Assembly (NCBI RefSeq): GCF_947492555.1
Contig: NZ_CANLNE010000003.1
Coordinates: 248,001-312,000, forward strand
DNA length: 64,000 nucleotides
Direction of reading: 5' to 3'
DNA from: an uncultured Roseobacter sp.
GTDB lineage: Bacteria; Pseudomonadota; Alphaproteobacteria; Rhodobacterales; Rhodobacteraceae
Under the pieces are notes generated by a model. The model was given only the letters and a program-made list of their open reading frames with translations, was not told the DNA's origin and did not search any database. Both the position numbers and the translations under genes were made by a program. Of the stretch, positions 11,933-20,252 are shown one piece after another. Each line of letters starts with the position of its first letter. The first letter of the stretch is position 1.

Positions 11933-14230
11933 ATGGAAAAGTTCGGCAAGTCACAATCGATCAAACGGGTGGAAGACGTCCGCTTTCTGACCGGGCACGG
12001 GCGCTATGTGGACGACATCGCGCCTGAGGGTGCACTGCGGGCTTTTGTGTTCCGCGCCCCGGTTGCCCATGCCACAATCACCGGGCTGGATGTCTCGGAT
12101 GCGCGGGCGGCGGAGGGTGTTCAGGCGGTGCTGACAGTTGATGATCTGGAGGCGGCGGGCATGAATATCAATATGTTCGGGGCCACCATCAAGAACCGCG
12201 ATGGGTCGCAGGGGGCGGCACCCAAGCGTCCCTTGTTGGCCAAGGGCAAGCTGCGGTTCGTGGGCGAGCCGGTGGCTTTCATCGTCGCGGACACGCTGGA
12301 TCAGGCGCGGGACGCAGCGGAGCTCATTATGCTCGACTATGACGATCTGCCTGCCAAGATGGACATCGCCGCAGGTGGTCCGGCGGTGCATGACGATGTG
12401 CCGGACAACCGTGGCTTCGACTGGGGGATCGGTGATGAAGCGGCAACCGAGGCGGCATTTGCCAAGGCGGCCCGCACGGTGAGCCTGGAGGTGGGTGACA
12501 ACCGGATCATCGTGAATTCGCTGGAGCCGCGCGGCTGTTTCGCCGAATGGGATGGCGACCGGCTGCATGTCTCGCTGGGCGGGCAGGGTGTCTGGGGGCA
12601 AAAAGACGCGCTGGCCAAGGCGTTTGGGTTGGAGCCCGATCTGGTGCGTGTGACCACGCCGGATGTGGGCGGTGGTTTTGGTATGAAAGGGTTTCCCTAT
12701 CCGGAATATGCGCTGGCGGCCGAGGCGGCGCGGGTCACCGGACGTCCTGTGCGCTGGATGTCGGAGCGGACAGAAGCCATGCTGAGCGACAATGCGGGGC
12801 GTGATCTGACCTCCACGGCGGAGTTTGCCTTTGACGAGACAAACCGGATTGCCGCCTACCGTGTGCACTCGCGCTGCAATCTCGGCGCGTATAACAGCCA
12901 TTTTGGACAATTCATCCAAAGCCAGCTTTTCAGCCGCGTGCTGATGGGCGTCTATGATGTGCAGAACACGTGGCTGCGGGTCGAAGGCATCTATACGAAC
13001 ACGACTTACGTGGACGCCTACCGGGGGGCCGGGCGGCCCGAGGCCATCTATGTGCTGGAGCGCCTGATGGACCGGGCAGCGCGCGAATTGGGGGTAGACC
13101 CGATCGAATTGCGGCGGCGGAATTTCATCAACGCAGACCAGTTTCCCTATGAAACCACCGTGGGCGAAACTTATGACGTGGGCGACTTTGACCGGCTGCT
13201 GACCCGCGCCATTTCCGAGGCGGATCTGGAGGGTTTCGCCGCGCGGAAAAAAGCCGATAAGGATCAGGGCCTTATGCGCGGCGTCGGTTTGTGTTACTAT
13301 ATCGAAAGTATTTTGGGTGATCCTTCGGAAGGCGCGAAGGTTGCTTTTAACGAGGATGGTACGGTGACGATCTACGTGGGCACGCAATCCACAGGGCAGG
13401 GGCACGAGACGGTCTACGCAAATTTCCTGGCGGACCAGACGGGTATGCCTGCGGAATTGATCACAGTGGTTCAGGGCGACAGCGATCTGATCGCGGAGGG
13501 CGGCGGCACCGGTGGGTCGCGGTCTGTTACTGTGCAGAACAACGTGACTCTGGCAGCGGTTGCGGAGATGACTGAGAAGTTCATCGCGTTTCTGGCCGAC
13601 GAAATGGGCGTGCCTGCCTCCGAGATCGGTTTTGATGATGAACGCTTTCGCGCAGATGGCTCTAACCTGAGCCCTACGATGCTGGAAGTGGCAGAAATGG
13701 CGCGTGCGCAGGGCCGCGACGATCTCCTGGTGCATGAAGCACGCGCCACTCTGGATGCCCGAAGCTTTCCCAACGGTTGCCATGTTTCAGAGGTAATTGT
13801 GGACCCTGAGACAGGAGTCGTGACTGTGGACCGCTATACCGTCGTCGATGATTTCGGCAATCTTATCAATCCGATGCTGGCCGAAGGCCAGGTGCATGGT
13901 GGGGTAGCGCAGGGTATCGGTCAGGCGCTGACGGAGCATGTTGTCTTTGACGAAGACGGCCAGTTGCTCACGGCATCGTTCATGGATTACGCCTTGCCGC
14001 GTGCAGACGACATACCCACTATTAGTTTTACATCGGAACCGGTGCCCTCCACCGCCAACATCATGGGGATGAAGGGCTGTGGCGAAGCGGGCACGGTGGG
14101 TGCATTGGCCGCTGTTGCGAACGCGGTTCAGGATGCGCTTTGGGAGCGGGGGGTGCGTCAGGCTGATATGCCTTTCACCCCGCATAAAGTTTGGGAGTTG
14201 TTGAACGGTGAGGTCCTCGCGGCGGAATAA
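11933..14230 (+). CDS. Form II CoxL-like molybdopterin hydroxylase large subunit (orphan)
   Basis: 765-residue large subunit of the xanthine oxidase / CO dehydrogenase family, binding molybdopterin cytosine dinucleotide. The N-terminal a/b hammerhead domain (about 15-130) precedes the Mo-binding domain with 'DVGGGFGMKGFPYPE' (244-258), 'AYRGAGR' (362-368) and 'GCGEAGTVGAL' near the C-terminus. 'AYRGAGR' is the form II signature; true CO-oxidising form I enzymes have AYxCSFR, so CO is unlikely to be the main substrate. No small (2Fe-2S) or medium (FAD) subunit gene is adjacent, which is unusual for a three-subunit enzyme. The DUF2235 gene overlaps its 3' end. Confidence 0.9.
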   Translation: MEKFGKSQSIKRVEDVRFLTGHGRYVDDIAPEGALRAFVFRAPVAHATITGLDVSDARAAEGVQAVLTVDDLEAAGMNINMFGATIKNRDGSQGAAPKRPLLAKGKLRFVGEPVAFIVADTLDQARDAAELIMLDYDDLPAKMDIAAGGPAVHDDVPDNRGFDWGIGDEAATEAAFAKAARTVSLEVGDNRIIVNSLEPRGCFAEWDGDRLHVSLGGQGVWGQKDALAKAFGLEPDLVRVTTPDVGGGFGMKGFPYPEYALAAEAARVTGRPVRWMSERTEAMLSDNAGRDLTSTAEFAFDETNRIAAYRVHSRCNLGAYNSHFGQFIQSQLFSRVLMGVYDVQNTWLRVEGIYTNTTYVDAYRGAGRPEAIYVLERLMDRAARELGVDPIELRRRNFINADQFPYETTVGETYDVGDFDRLLTRAISEADLEGFAARKKADKDQGLMRGVGLCYYIESILGDPSEGAKVAFNEDGTVTIYVGTQSTGQGHETVYANFLADQTGMPAELITVVQGDSDLIAEGGGTGGSRSVTVQNNVTLAAVAEMTEKFIAFLADEMGVPASEIGFDDERFRADGSNLSPTMLEVAEMARAQGRDDLLVHEARATLDARSFPNGCHVSEVIVDPETGVVTVDRYTVVDDFGNLINPMLAEGQVHGGVAQGIGQALTEHVVFDEDGQLLTASFMDYALPRADDIPTISFTSEPVPSTANIMGMKGCGEAGTVGALAAVANAVQDALWERGVRQADMPFTPHKVWELLNGEVLAAE

Positions 14231-15287
14231 CAGGTGGCTCGGCTGGCTGCGCAGCAGGTTCTGGCGCCGGCCTGACAGCGATTTTGGCCCGCGCCGCGGC
14301 CCTGTCACCCATGTCGTCATTCTTGATGGCACGATGTCCTCGCTGGAGCCGGGCTGCGAGACCAACGCGGGGCGGGCCTATCATCTGTGTCGTGAAGTGG
14401 GCAGCCCCCTCTCGATCTATTATGAGCCCGGGCTGCAGTGGGACAGCTGGCGCTCGGCCATGGATGTGATGATGGGGCGTGGTATCAACCGGCAGATCCG
14501 CCGCGCCTATGGCTATCTGGCGTCACGCTATCATCCGGGGGACAAGATTTTCCTCTTTGGCTATTCACGCGGGGCCTATGCGGTGCGCAGCCTCGCCGGG
14601 GTCATCGACTTGATGGGCCTGCTGAAGGCCGAAAACGCGACCGAGCGAAACATCCGCGACGTCTACCGCCATTATGAAGCCGATCCCTCCAGCGATTGCG
14701 CCCGCCAGTTTGCCGCGGCTCACTGTCTTGAAGGGGTCGAGATCGAGATGATCGGTGTCTGGGACACGGTCAAATCGCTGGGCTTCAACGCGCCGGTCCT
14801 GTGGCGTCTCAGCGAGAAGAGACATGCGTTTCACAGCCACCGCCTCAGCCACAACGTGAAAGCGGGGTTCCACGCGCTGGCGCTGGACGAAACGCGCGCG
14901 GCCTATGCGCCGGTGCTCTGGTCCTCGCCCGAGGGGTTTCAGGGGCGGGTGGAACAGGTCTGGTTTGCCGGCACCCATGGTGATGTCGGCGGACAACTTG
15001 GCGGGTTTGAGGAAGCGCGACCTCTGTCTAACATTCCGCTGGTCTGGATGATGGAGCGGGCGCAGATGACCGGCCTGCCGCTGCCCGACGGCTGGACCAC
15101 CCGTTTTGCGCAGGATGCCACGGCCCCCATGCTGGGAACCTTTCGTGGCAATGGTAAATGGTTCATCACCCGGCGGGCGCGCAGACCCCTGCAGGACCCG
15201 TCCGAGCAAATCCACGACAGTGTCGCCCTGCGTCAATCCGTGGCCCCCGCGCCGCGCGGCTGGATGGGGTTCGGAAAGACGGTCTGA
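14208..15287 (+). CDS. DUF2235 alpha/beta hydrolase-like protein
   Basis: 359-residue member of the DUF2235 family (alpha/beta hydrolase fold, related to Tle1-type phospholipases). The nucleophile elbow is 'LFGYSRGAYAVRSLAG' (Ser120). The N-terminal family motif, normally F-x-D-G-T-x-N, reads 'ILDGTMSS' (38-45), so the usual Asn is absent. A conserved 'GVWDTVKSLG' and 'WFAGTHGDVGG' (possible catalytic His) follow. The GTG start at 14208 overlaps the coxL-like gene by 23 bp, suggesting translational coupling. There is no signal peptide; substrate unknown. A paralogue is at 45348. Confidence 0.85.
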   Translation: MRSSRRNNRWLGWLRSRFWRRPDSDFGPRRGPVTHVVILDGTMSSLEPGCETNAGRAYHLCREVGSPLSIYYEPGLQWDSWRSAMDVMMGRGINRQIRRAYGYLASRYHPGDKIFLFGYSRGAYAVRSLAGVIDLMGLLKAENATERNIRDVYRHYEADPSSDCARQFAAAHCLEGVEIEMIGVWDTVKSLGFNAPVLWRLSEKRHAFHSHRLSHNVKAGFHALALDETRAAYAPVLWSSPEGFQGRVEQVWFAGTHGDVGGQLGGFEEARPLSNIPLVWMMERAQMTGLPLPDGWTTRFAQDATAPMLGTFRGNGKWFITRRARRPLQDPSEQIHDSVALRQSVAPAPRGWMGFGKTV

Positions 15288-15395
15288 GATCCGCGGTTTG
15301 CTGCGACGGATCGCTGTGAAATTCCCATTGGCCATTGCACAATGTTATGATCAGTGTGAGGACGTACCGCGTGGTTATTGTGTACGAGGGACCAG

Positions 15396-16397
15396 TTGAA
15401 ACGATACGCAGCCTGGGGTGTTTTGGCGCTTCTTGTGGCACTGGTCTTTGCCGGGTTGGACACCATACGTGCATTTGAAGTGCCCGACAACGCTGCCGTT
15501 TCTGAACATGTGTTTACAGTGCAGGGTCACCACCTCGCCGGGACACTGGTCTTGCCTCCGAAGGTGGATGCGCCTCCCATTGTCCTGATCGTGCATGGGG
15601 ATGGGCCGCAGGACAGGTGGTCTGACAGCACTTATCTGCCGTTGGTCAACGCCTTGGTGGCCCGGGGCACCGGCGTTTTTTCGTGGGACAAACCGGGCAT
15701 CGGGCAAAGCGAAGGTGACTGGTTGGCGCAGTCGATGGCGGACCGCATAAAAGAGGCCGTGACCGCTTTTGAGTATCTGAGAGACCAGCAAGGATTTGCG
15801 CATACAACCTTGGGATTTTTAGGGTTTTCGCAGGCAGGTTGGGTCGTGCCTAAGGTTACAACGGACACCGGTGCCGGATACGCCGTGCTGATCGGGCCTG
15901 CCGTGAACTGGCGTCGCCAGGGGGCCTATTACACGTCAAAACGCCTTGAGAGCGCGGGGCACACTTTTGGGGAAATCGAGCAGGCTGTCGCTGACAACCT
16001 CGCTGAGAACGATCGAATTTTCCGGGATGGGTCCGTGTGCGCAGGCCGCGATGACATGAGCGCGGCGCGCTGCGCCTTCGTCAGGCGCAACTATGGGGTC
16101 GATGCGACCGAAGACGTGCTGGCAATGACGACACCGACCCTCGTTTTGATGGGCGCGGATGATCTGAACGTGTACCCATCCGAAACGGCAGAGTTATATG
16201 CGAAAAATCCGCACCATGATGTGCGGATCGTGCCGCAGGCAACGCACAGTTTACTGCGGGCGCAGCACTTCAATTTCCAGACCCCTGCAGATTGGACCGC
16301 TCTGGCGGGGCTGCGCTTTCTGCTCAGTGGAAGCCGCGCCTATGCGCCGGTCGTATTGGATGAGATTTCCCGGTGGGTTGCCACACGCGCGCAGTAA
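15396..16397 (+). CDS. Alpha/beta hydrolase with N-terminal membrane anchor or signal
   Basis: 333-residue alpha/beta hydrolase. The hydrophobic N-terminus 'MKRYAAWGVLALLVALVFAG' is a signal or anchor, so the catalytic domain is probably periplasmic. The oxyanion motif 'IVHGDGPQD', the elbow 'LGFSQAGWV' (Ser145), the acid region 'VLMGADDLNVYPSE' and a C-terminal His ('ATHSLLRA') follow. There is no ATG: I chose the TTG at 15396 behind 'CGAGGG' over an earlier TTG at 15378. GC content looks somewhat lower than in neighbours. Peptidase or esterase specificity cannot be inferred. Confidence 0.82.
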   Translation: MKRYAAWGVLALLVALVFAGLDTIRAFEVPDNAAVSEHVFTVQGHHLAGTLVLPPKVDAPPIVLIVHGDGPQDRWSDSTYLPLVNALVARGTGVFSWDKPGIGQSEGDWLAQSMADRIKEAVTAFEYLRDQQGFAHTTLGFLGFSQAGWVVPKVTTDTGAGYAVLIGPAVNWRRQGAYYTSKRLESAGHTFGEIEQAVADNLAENDRIFRDGSVCAGRDDMSAARCAFVRRNYGVDATEDVLAMTTPTLVLMGADDLNVYPSETAELYAKNPHHDVRIVPQATHSLLRAQHFNFQTPADWTALAGLRFLLSGSRAYAPVVLDEISRWVATRAQ

Positions 16398-16468
16398 CGC
16401 GCGGCCCGGAGACAGCTGGCCGGTCCGTGGCCACGTCTCTGCCAACAGATTTGCAAACCGGAGCAGAT

Positions 16469-16494
16469 GACCCGAGCCACGAGTGGCTCGGGTC
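16469..16494. terminator. 12-bp perfect hairpin between convergent genes
   Basis: Arms 16469-16480 and 16483-16494 ('GACCCGAGCCAC' and its complement) with almost no loop. T-tracts are weak on both sides, so terminator activity is plausible but not certain. It lies between the hydrolase stop (16397) and the small minus-strand gene ending at 16503. Confidence 0.5.
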
Positions 16495-16502
16495 GGGACC
16501 GG

Positions 16503-16706
16503 TCAGAACGGGAACCGGTGTGAGAGAGGCGGAGGGTGTTCAACCTCCGGTTCGAGACCCACGTCCTCCCGCAGGTAGGCGGGCAGATGCGCGCGCGCAT
16601 AAGGGTCGCGCCGCAGCCGTCTTGGCGCCCGGATTAAAACCGCCACCAACCGCAACAGAACACCGCGCGACCGGCTGAGGGGGATGTAGAGTGATAAGTT
16701 TGGCAT
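16503..16706 (-). CDS. Small arginine-rich protein, unknown
   Basis: 67-residue protein starting 'MPNLSLYIPLSRSRG' with a basic helix 'LLRLVAVLIRAPRRLRRD' and a segment 'AYLREDVGLEPE'. The latter loosely recalls the 'LLRDIGL' end of DUF1127 proteins, but that is too weak for assignment. The start follows 'GGAGAGCACAA', a good ribosome binding site. It lies downstream of a tiny ORF plus intrinsic terminator on the same strand, an arrangement resembling an attenuated or read-through operon. Confidence 0.5.
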   Translation of the reverse strand: MPNLSLYIPLSRSRGVLLRLVAVLIRAPRRLRRDPYARAHLPAYLREDVGLEPEVEHPPPLSHRFPF

Positions 16707-16752
16707 TTGTGCTCTCCATGAATGATGGAAAGCCGCCGCATGAGGAGGATAT

Positions 16753-16784
16753 AAAAAGAAAAGGCCGCTTCATGAGGCGGCCTT
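16753..16784 (-). terminator. Intrinsic terminator (minus strand)
   Basis: 8-bp GC-rich stem (AAGGCCGC, 16761-16768, with 16777-16784), 8-nt loop and, on the minus strand, a TTCTTTTT tract. It lies between the 17-codon ORF at 16810-16863 and the small gene starting at 16706. Confidence 0.75.
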
Positions 16785-16809
16785 CGGAATAGAAACCTGT
16801 CAGACCGCT

Positions 16810-16863
16810 TTAGCTGGCAATCACGCCCGCTGCGCAAAGCATATGTGGTTGACGATTCTTCAT
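16810..16863 (-). CDS. 17-codon ORF, possible leader peptide
   Basis: ATG at 16863 preceded by 'GAAAGGTCAGAC', encoding MKNRQPHMLCAAGVIAS and stopping 26 bp before the terminator stem at 16784. There is no run of a single regulatory amino acid, so classical amino-acid attenuation is not obvious. The arrangement could equally be a small RNA gene that happens to contain an ORF. Coding status is unproven. Confidence 0.4.
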   Translation of the reverse strand: MKNRQPHMLCAAGVIAS

Positions 16864-16968
16864 GTCTGACCTTTCTGCTGTCAGGGTTTCCGTTCGGCAC
16901 GGGTAGCAGGGCCGAGAGATTCGTTCAACTCCCGGATGCAGGGTCGGTGCAATTCTGCCGGTGACGGA

Positions 16969-17463
16969 TCAGGTCATCTTCATGATGATGCAGGTCGTCG
17001 ATCCGGTGGCATAAAGCTTGCCGTCCTCGACCCCGCGGATTTCGCCATGCGCAACGCCCGTAGATCGACCGGAATGATCAATCTCGCCGATACAATCGAT
17101 GGTCGTGCCAAGGGGGATGTTGCGGGTTATGTTGATCTTGAATTCCAGCGTTGTGTAGATCGAGCCGCGCGGCACTTTTGTCATCACGGCGCAGGCCATG
17201 GCGGAATCGAGCAGGGTGCCGTACCAGCCGCCATGCACCGTCCCCATCGGGTTGGTCACGTTGAATTCCGGCGTGCCGCGAAACACGGCCCGCCCGTCGA
17301 ACACGGCGTGCAGGGTGTAGCCCATGGTCTCGCCAATGGGCGGACCGGGGTGACGCCCGTCCAGAATGCCCTGCATGAATTCAAGCCCTGACATGGACAG
17401 AACATCAGCTTGGCTAAGCAGGTCAGCGGGGGATTTTGCGATGGGCATGTCAGGCTCCGACAA
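16969..17463 (-). CDS. PaaI-family hotdog thioesterase
   Basis: 164-residue hotdog-fold acyl-CoA thioesterase. 'NPMGTVHGGWYGTLLDSAMACAV' around residues 91-113 is the family signature, with the HGG turn and catalytic Asp on the central helix. An in-frame ATG at 17448 (MPIAKSP) is an alternative start. It lies 50 bp downstream of metF on the same strand and may be its operon partner, though no pathway link is evident. Substrate unknown. Confidence 0.88.
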   Translation of the reverse strand: MSEPDMPIAKSPADLLSQADVLSMSGLEFMQGILDGRHPGPPIGETMGYTLHAVFDGRAVFRGTPEFNVTNPMGTVHGGWYGTLLDSAMACAVMTKVPRGSIYTTLEFKINITRNIPLGTTIDCIGEIDHSGRSTGVAHGEIRGVEDGKLYATGSTTCIIMKMT

Positions 17464-17513
17464 GAGGGAATTTATGTCTGGAGCTAAGCGTTTATCGGAT
17501 TTGGGAACAAGGA

Positions 17514-18383
17514 TTACGCGACGTCGCGCACGCCCGAGGTGGCCAGCGTAACGCCAAGTGCGTGGCAGATCTCGCGCGTCATGTCGGGGCGGTTCAGCGT
17601 GTAGAAATGCAGGTCCTCGACGCCCTCGTCGACCAGGTCCGAGCAGAGTTCTGTGCAGATTGCCGTGGCCAGCAGATCGTGCCGGTCATCACGGATTGCC
17701 GCCTCGAACGCCTGATCCAACCAGGCCGGAATGGTTGCGCCGCAGCGCAGGGCGAACTTGCGCGCGCTGGTCCAGTTGATGATGGGCAGGATGCCCGGCG
17801 TAATCGGCGCCGTGATACCCGCTTTGGCACAATCATCACGGAACCGCAGGAAGGTGTCGGCCTCGAAAAAGAACTGGGTGATCGCTTCATCCGCGCCCGC
17901 ATCGATCTTTGCTTTCAGCCAGTCGATGTTGGCCTGCTGGCTGGCGGCCTCGGGGTGTTTTTCCGGGTAGGCACCCACGCGCAGGGTGAACTGGCCGGAC
18001 TGCGCCAATGCCTCGATTAATTCGACCGCATTGGCAAAACCGTCGGGATGGGCTGTGAAACTGTCCTGGCCTTCTGGCGCATCGCCGCGCAGGGCAACGA
18101 TGTCGGTGATCCCTGCCTTGGCAAACCGTTGGGCCACGGCGAGGGTCTCCGCCTTGGACGCGCCGACGCAGGTCAGATGCGCGGCAACCGGCAGGCCGGA
18201 TGATTTGTGCAGCGTATAGGCCGCGTCATGAGTCAAATCGCGCGTGCTGCCGCCCGCACCATAGGTGACCGAGAAAAATCGCGGCTCCAGCGGCGCCAGT
18301 GCCTGCGCGGTTTCCCACAGTTTAAAGGACGCATCGATGGAGCGGGGCGGGAAGACTTCAAATGAGACGGATGGGGTGGACAT
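17514..18383 (-). CDS. metF: 5,10-methylenetetrahydrofolate reductase
   Basis: 289-residue flavoprotein reducing 5,10-methylene-THF to 5-methyl-THF for methionine synthesis. The N-terminal strand 'VSFEVFPPRS' carries the catalytic Glu. 'FFSVTYGAGGSTRDLT' and 'PVAAHLTCVGASKAE' line the TIM-barrel FAD site, and 'ITDIVALRGDAPEG' follows. The length is standard. It is divergent from the LysR gene at 18472 across an 88-bp region with palindromes typical of MetR sites. Confidence 0.96.
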   Translation of the reverse strand: MSTPSVSFEVFPPRSIDASFKLWETAQALAPLEPRFFSVTYGAGGSTRDLTHDAAYTLHKSSGLPVAAHLTCVGASKAETLAVAQRFAKAGITDIVALRGDAPEGQDSFTAHPDGFANAVELIEALAQSGQFTLRVGAYPEKHPEAASQQANIDWLKAKIDAGADEAITQFFFEADTFLRFRDDCAKAGITAPITPGILPIINWTSARKFALRCGATIPAWLDQAFEAAIRDDRHDLLATAICTELCSDLVDEGVEDLHFYTLNRPDMTREICHALGVTLATSGVRDVA

Positions 18384-18398
18384 CGGGCGACTTCCTTA

Positions 18399-18465
18399 TG
18401 AGTTGTCACCTTGTGCCATACCGCACTTCGTGAGACAAACTCATAACTCTCATCTTTAACATGAG
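18399..18465. promoter_or_regulatory. Putative MetR-type operator region between metF and metR
   Basis: Two inverted repeats lie in the divergent spacer: TGAG-N5-CTCA at 18431-18443 and CTCAT-N7-ATGAG at 18449-18465, plus a lone TGAG at 18399-18402. The first fits the MetR-like form TGAR-N5-YTCA, related to the enterobacterial TGAA-N5-TTCA. The operator role is inferred from motif and context. Confidence 0.55.
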
Positions 18466-18471
18466 GCACGC

Positions 18472-19377
18472 ATGCATATCGAGTTTCGCCACCTGCGCAC
18501 GATCCAGGCCATCCACGAGGCGGGTGGGCTGGCGCGTGCGGCGGATCAGCTGCACATCACCCAATCTGCTTTGAGCCATCAAATCAAGGGGTTGGAGGAT
18601 CAGGCCGGGGTCGAGCTTTTTGTGCGCCGGTCCAAGCCGCTCAAGCTGTCGCCGGCAGGCATTCGTCTGCTGAAACTGGCACAACAGGTCCTGCCGCAAG
18701 TGCAAGCCTTGCAGGAAGAATTCACCGGCCTGCGGGCGGGCAGCACCGGCCGGATGCATATCGCCATTGAATGCCACGCCTGTTTCGAATGGCTCTTCCC
18801 GGTGCTGGAGAAGTTCCGCAAAAGCTGGGGGGATGTCGATGTGGATATCCGTCCGGGGCTGGCCTTTGACGCGCTGCCTGCGCTGTTAAAGGAAGAGGTT
18901 GATCTGGTGGTCTCTTCCGACCCGGAGGAGTTGCCGGGGGTGAAGTTTGTCGAACTCTTTGATTACGCGCCGGTTTTTGTAGCTGCAAGCACGCATCCTC
19001 TGGCGCAGAAACCCTATGTCGAGGCGGCGGATTTCCGGGAGGAGACGTTGATCACCTATCCGGTGGAGCGCACCCGGCTTGATGTCTTCAGCCAACTTCT
19101 GATCCCTGCCAAGGTGGAGCCTGCCGCGATCCGGCAGGTGGAGCTGACGGCGGTGATCCTGCTGCTGGTCGCCTCCAATCGCGGGGTATCGGTGCTGCCG
19201 GATTGGGTGGTGCGGGAGGTGAAGTATTCCTCCGACTACATCACGCGCCCTCTGACTGAAAAAGGGATCACCCGAAGGCTTTACGCGGCAGTGCGCGAGG
19301 ACGATCTGGGCAAGCCCTTCATGCAGCAACTGCTGGAATTGGCCGGGGAGGAAGCGCGGAAGCTGCAGGCTGTTTGA
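18472..19377 (+). CDS. metR: LysR-family regulator, probable MetR
   Basis: 301-residue LysR-type regulator. The N-terminal winged HTH (residues 3-60) includes 'AADQLHITQSALSHQIKGLE', followed by a linker and a periplasmic-binding-protein-like effector domain ('GRMHIAIECHACFEWLFPVLE'). Divergence from metF and the TGAG/CTCA palindromes between them support MetR, the homocysteine-responsive activator of methionine genes. 'AIECHACFEWL' is characteristic of MetR effector domains as I know them. Its 3' end is only 3 bp from the convergent bluB stop. Confidence 0.88.
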   Translation: MHIEFRHLRTIQAIHEAGGLARAADQLHITQSALSHQIKGLEDQAGVELFVRRSKPLKLSPAGIRLLKLAQQVLPQVQALQEEFTGLRAGSTGRMHIAIECHACFEWLFPVLEKFRKSWGDVDVDIRPGLAFDALPALLKEEVDLVVSSDPEELPGVKFVELFDYAPVFVAASTHPLAQKPYVEAADFREETLITYPVERTRLDVFSQLLIPAKVEPAAIRQVELTAVILLLVASNRGVSVLPDWVVREVKYSSDYITRPLTEKGITRRLYAAVREDDLGKPFMQQLLELAGEEARKLQAV

Positions 19378-19380
19378 GCG

Positions 19381-20004
19381 CTACCTGATGATCCAGGGCT
19401 GTGTCGTGTCCGCCTGCCATCCCGCCTCGTGCAGCAGCGGCGTGTCGGAAATACGCTCGGCGTGGCCAAGGCAGAGATAGCCGGTCAGGGACCAGCTGGG
19501 TGGTGCGTCAAGGATCGCGGCAACGGCGACCGGGTCAAGGATGGAGACCCACCCCAGGCCGATGTTTTCCGCCCGCGCGGCCAGCCAGAGCGTGTGGATC
19601 GCCATGACCGTCGAATAAGAGAGCACCTCGGGCATGGTCTGCCGCCCCAGCCCGCGCCCTTCCTCGACAGTCAGATCGGTGAAGACGGCGAGGTGCACCG
19701 GGGCCTCGCGCAATCCGGCAAGCTTCAGGGCGAGATAGTCGCGCCGTGCTTCGGGCGCATAGGCCTCGGCGGCCGCGTTATTGCAGGCTTCGAAACTCTC
19801 GATGATCCGCGCACGCCTGTCTGGGCTGTCCACCTGCATCACGCGCCAGGGACGGGAATTACCGACTGATGGGGCGTGGTCCATACTGCGCTGCAGCCGG
19901 GCCAGCACATCTGCCGCTACCGGGTCTTGCAGAAAGTGCCGGACATCGCGCCGCCAAGTCAGGATGTCATCGAGGGCGGATCGGTGTGCGTCTGACAATT
20001 CCAT
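19381..20004 (-). CDS. bluB: 5,6-dimethylbenzimidazole synthase BluB
   Basis: 207-residue nitroreductase-fold enzyme that cannibalises FMNH2 with oxygen to make 5,6-dimethylbenzimidazole, the lower ligand of cobalamin. 'RRDVRHFLQDPV', 'APSVGNSRPWRV' and 'WLAARAENIGLGWVSILDP' match BluB rather than ordinary nitroreductases. The frame is open to 20130, but the ATG at 20004 gives the family length. It is the last gene of a minus-strand operon (ccmI-ruvX-DUF1289-bluB), 14 bp after DUF1289. With cobQ at the window's start it implies de novo cobalamin synthesis. Confidence 0.93.
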   Translation of the reverse strand: MELSDAHRSALDDILTWRRDVRHFLQDPVAADVLARLQRSMDHAPSVGNSRPWRVMQVDSPDRRARIIESFEACNNAAAEAYAPEARRDYLALKLAGLREAPVHLAVFTDLTVEEGRGLGRQTMPEVLSYSTVMAIHTLWLAARAENIGLGWVSILDPVAVAAILDAPPSWSLTGYLCLGHAERISDTPLLHEAGWQADTTQPWIIR

Positions 20005-20018
20005 GGCTGATTGGCCTG

Positions 20019-20249
20019 CTAACGCGCCAGTCGCGCGGCGCGCCCGCCTTTGCGTTTTTTCAACTGGCCGCCGCGTAGGGGCAATTCTGCCATCACGGCA
20101 CGGCGTGCCTCCGGCGTCATGCCTGACCATGCGCTGATCTCGTCGATGGAGCGCAGGCAGCCGGTACAGAGCCGTGCCTCAGGATGGATCACACAGACCT
20201 TGATGCAGGGGCTCTCCGCCTCATCGCGGCGCCAGATGTCGTCTGTCAT
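20019..20249 (-). CDS. DUF1289 small cysteine protein
   Basis: 76-residue protein with the DUF1289 pattern 'SPCIKVCVIHPEARLCTGC' (four cysteines, likely metal-binding), then 'RSIDEISAWSGMTPEARR' and a Lys/Arg-rich tail. It starts 3 bp after the ruvX stop and sits 14 bp before bluB, so it is in the same operon. Function unknown; family members often neighbour FMN- or cobalamin-related genes, but causality is unproven. Confidence 0.9.
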   Translation of the reverse strand: MTDDIWRRDEAESPCIKVCVIHPEARLCTGCLRSIDEISAWSGMTPEARRAVMAELPLRGGQLKKRKGGRAARLAR

Positions 20250-20252
20250 GTG

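Noticed and set aside
11951-13783. 610-codon open frame antisense to the coxL-like gene
   Set aside because: Shadow of a well-supported CDS; His/Arg-rich composition typical of reverse-frame translations.
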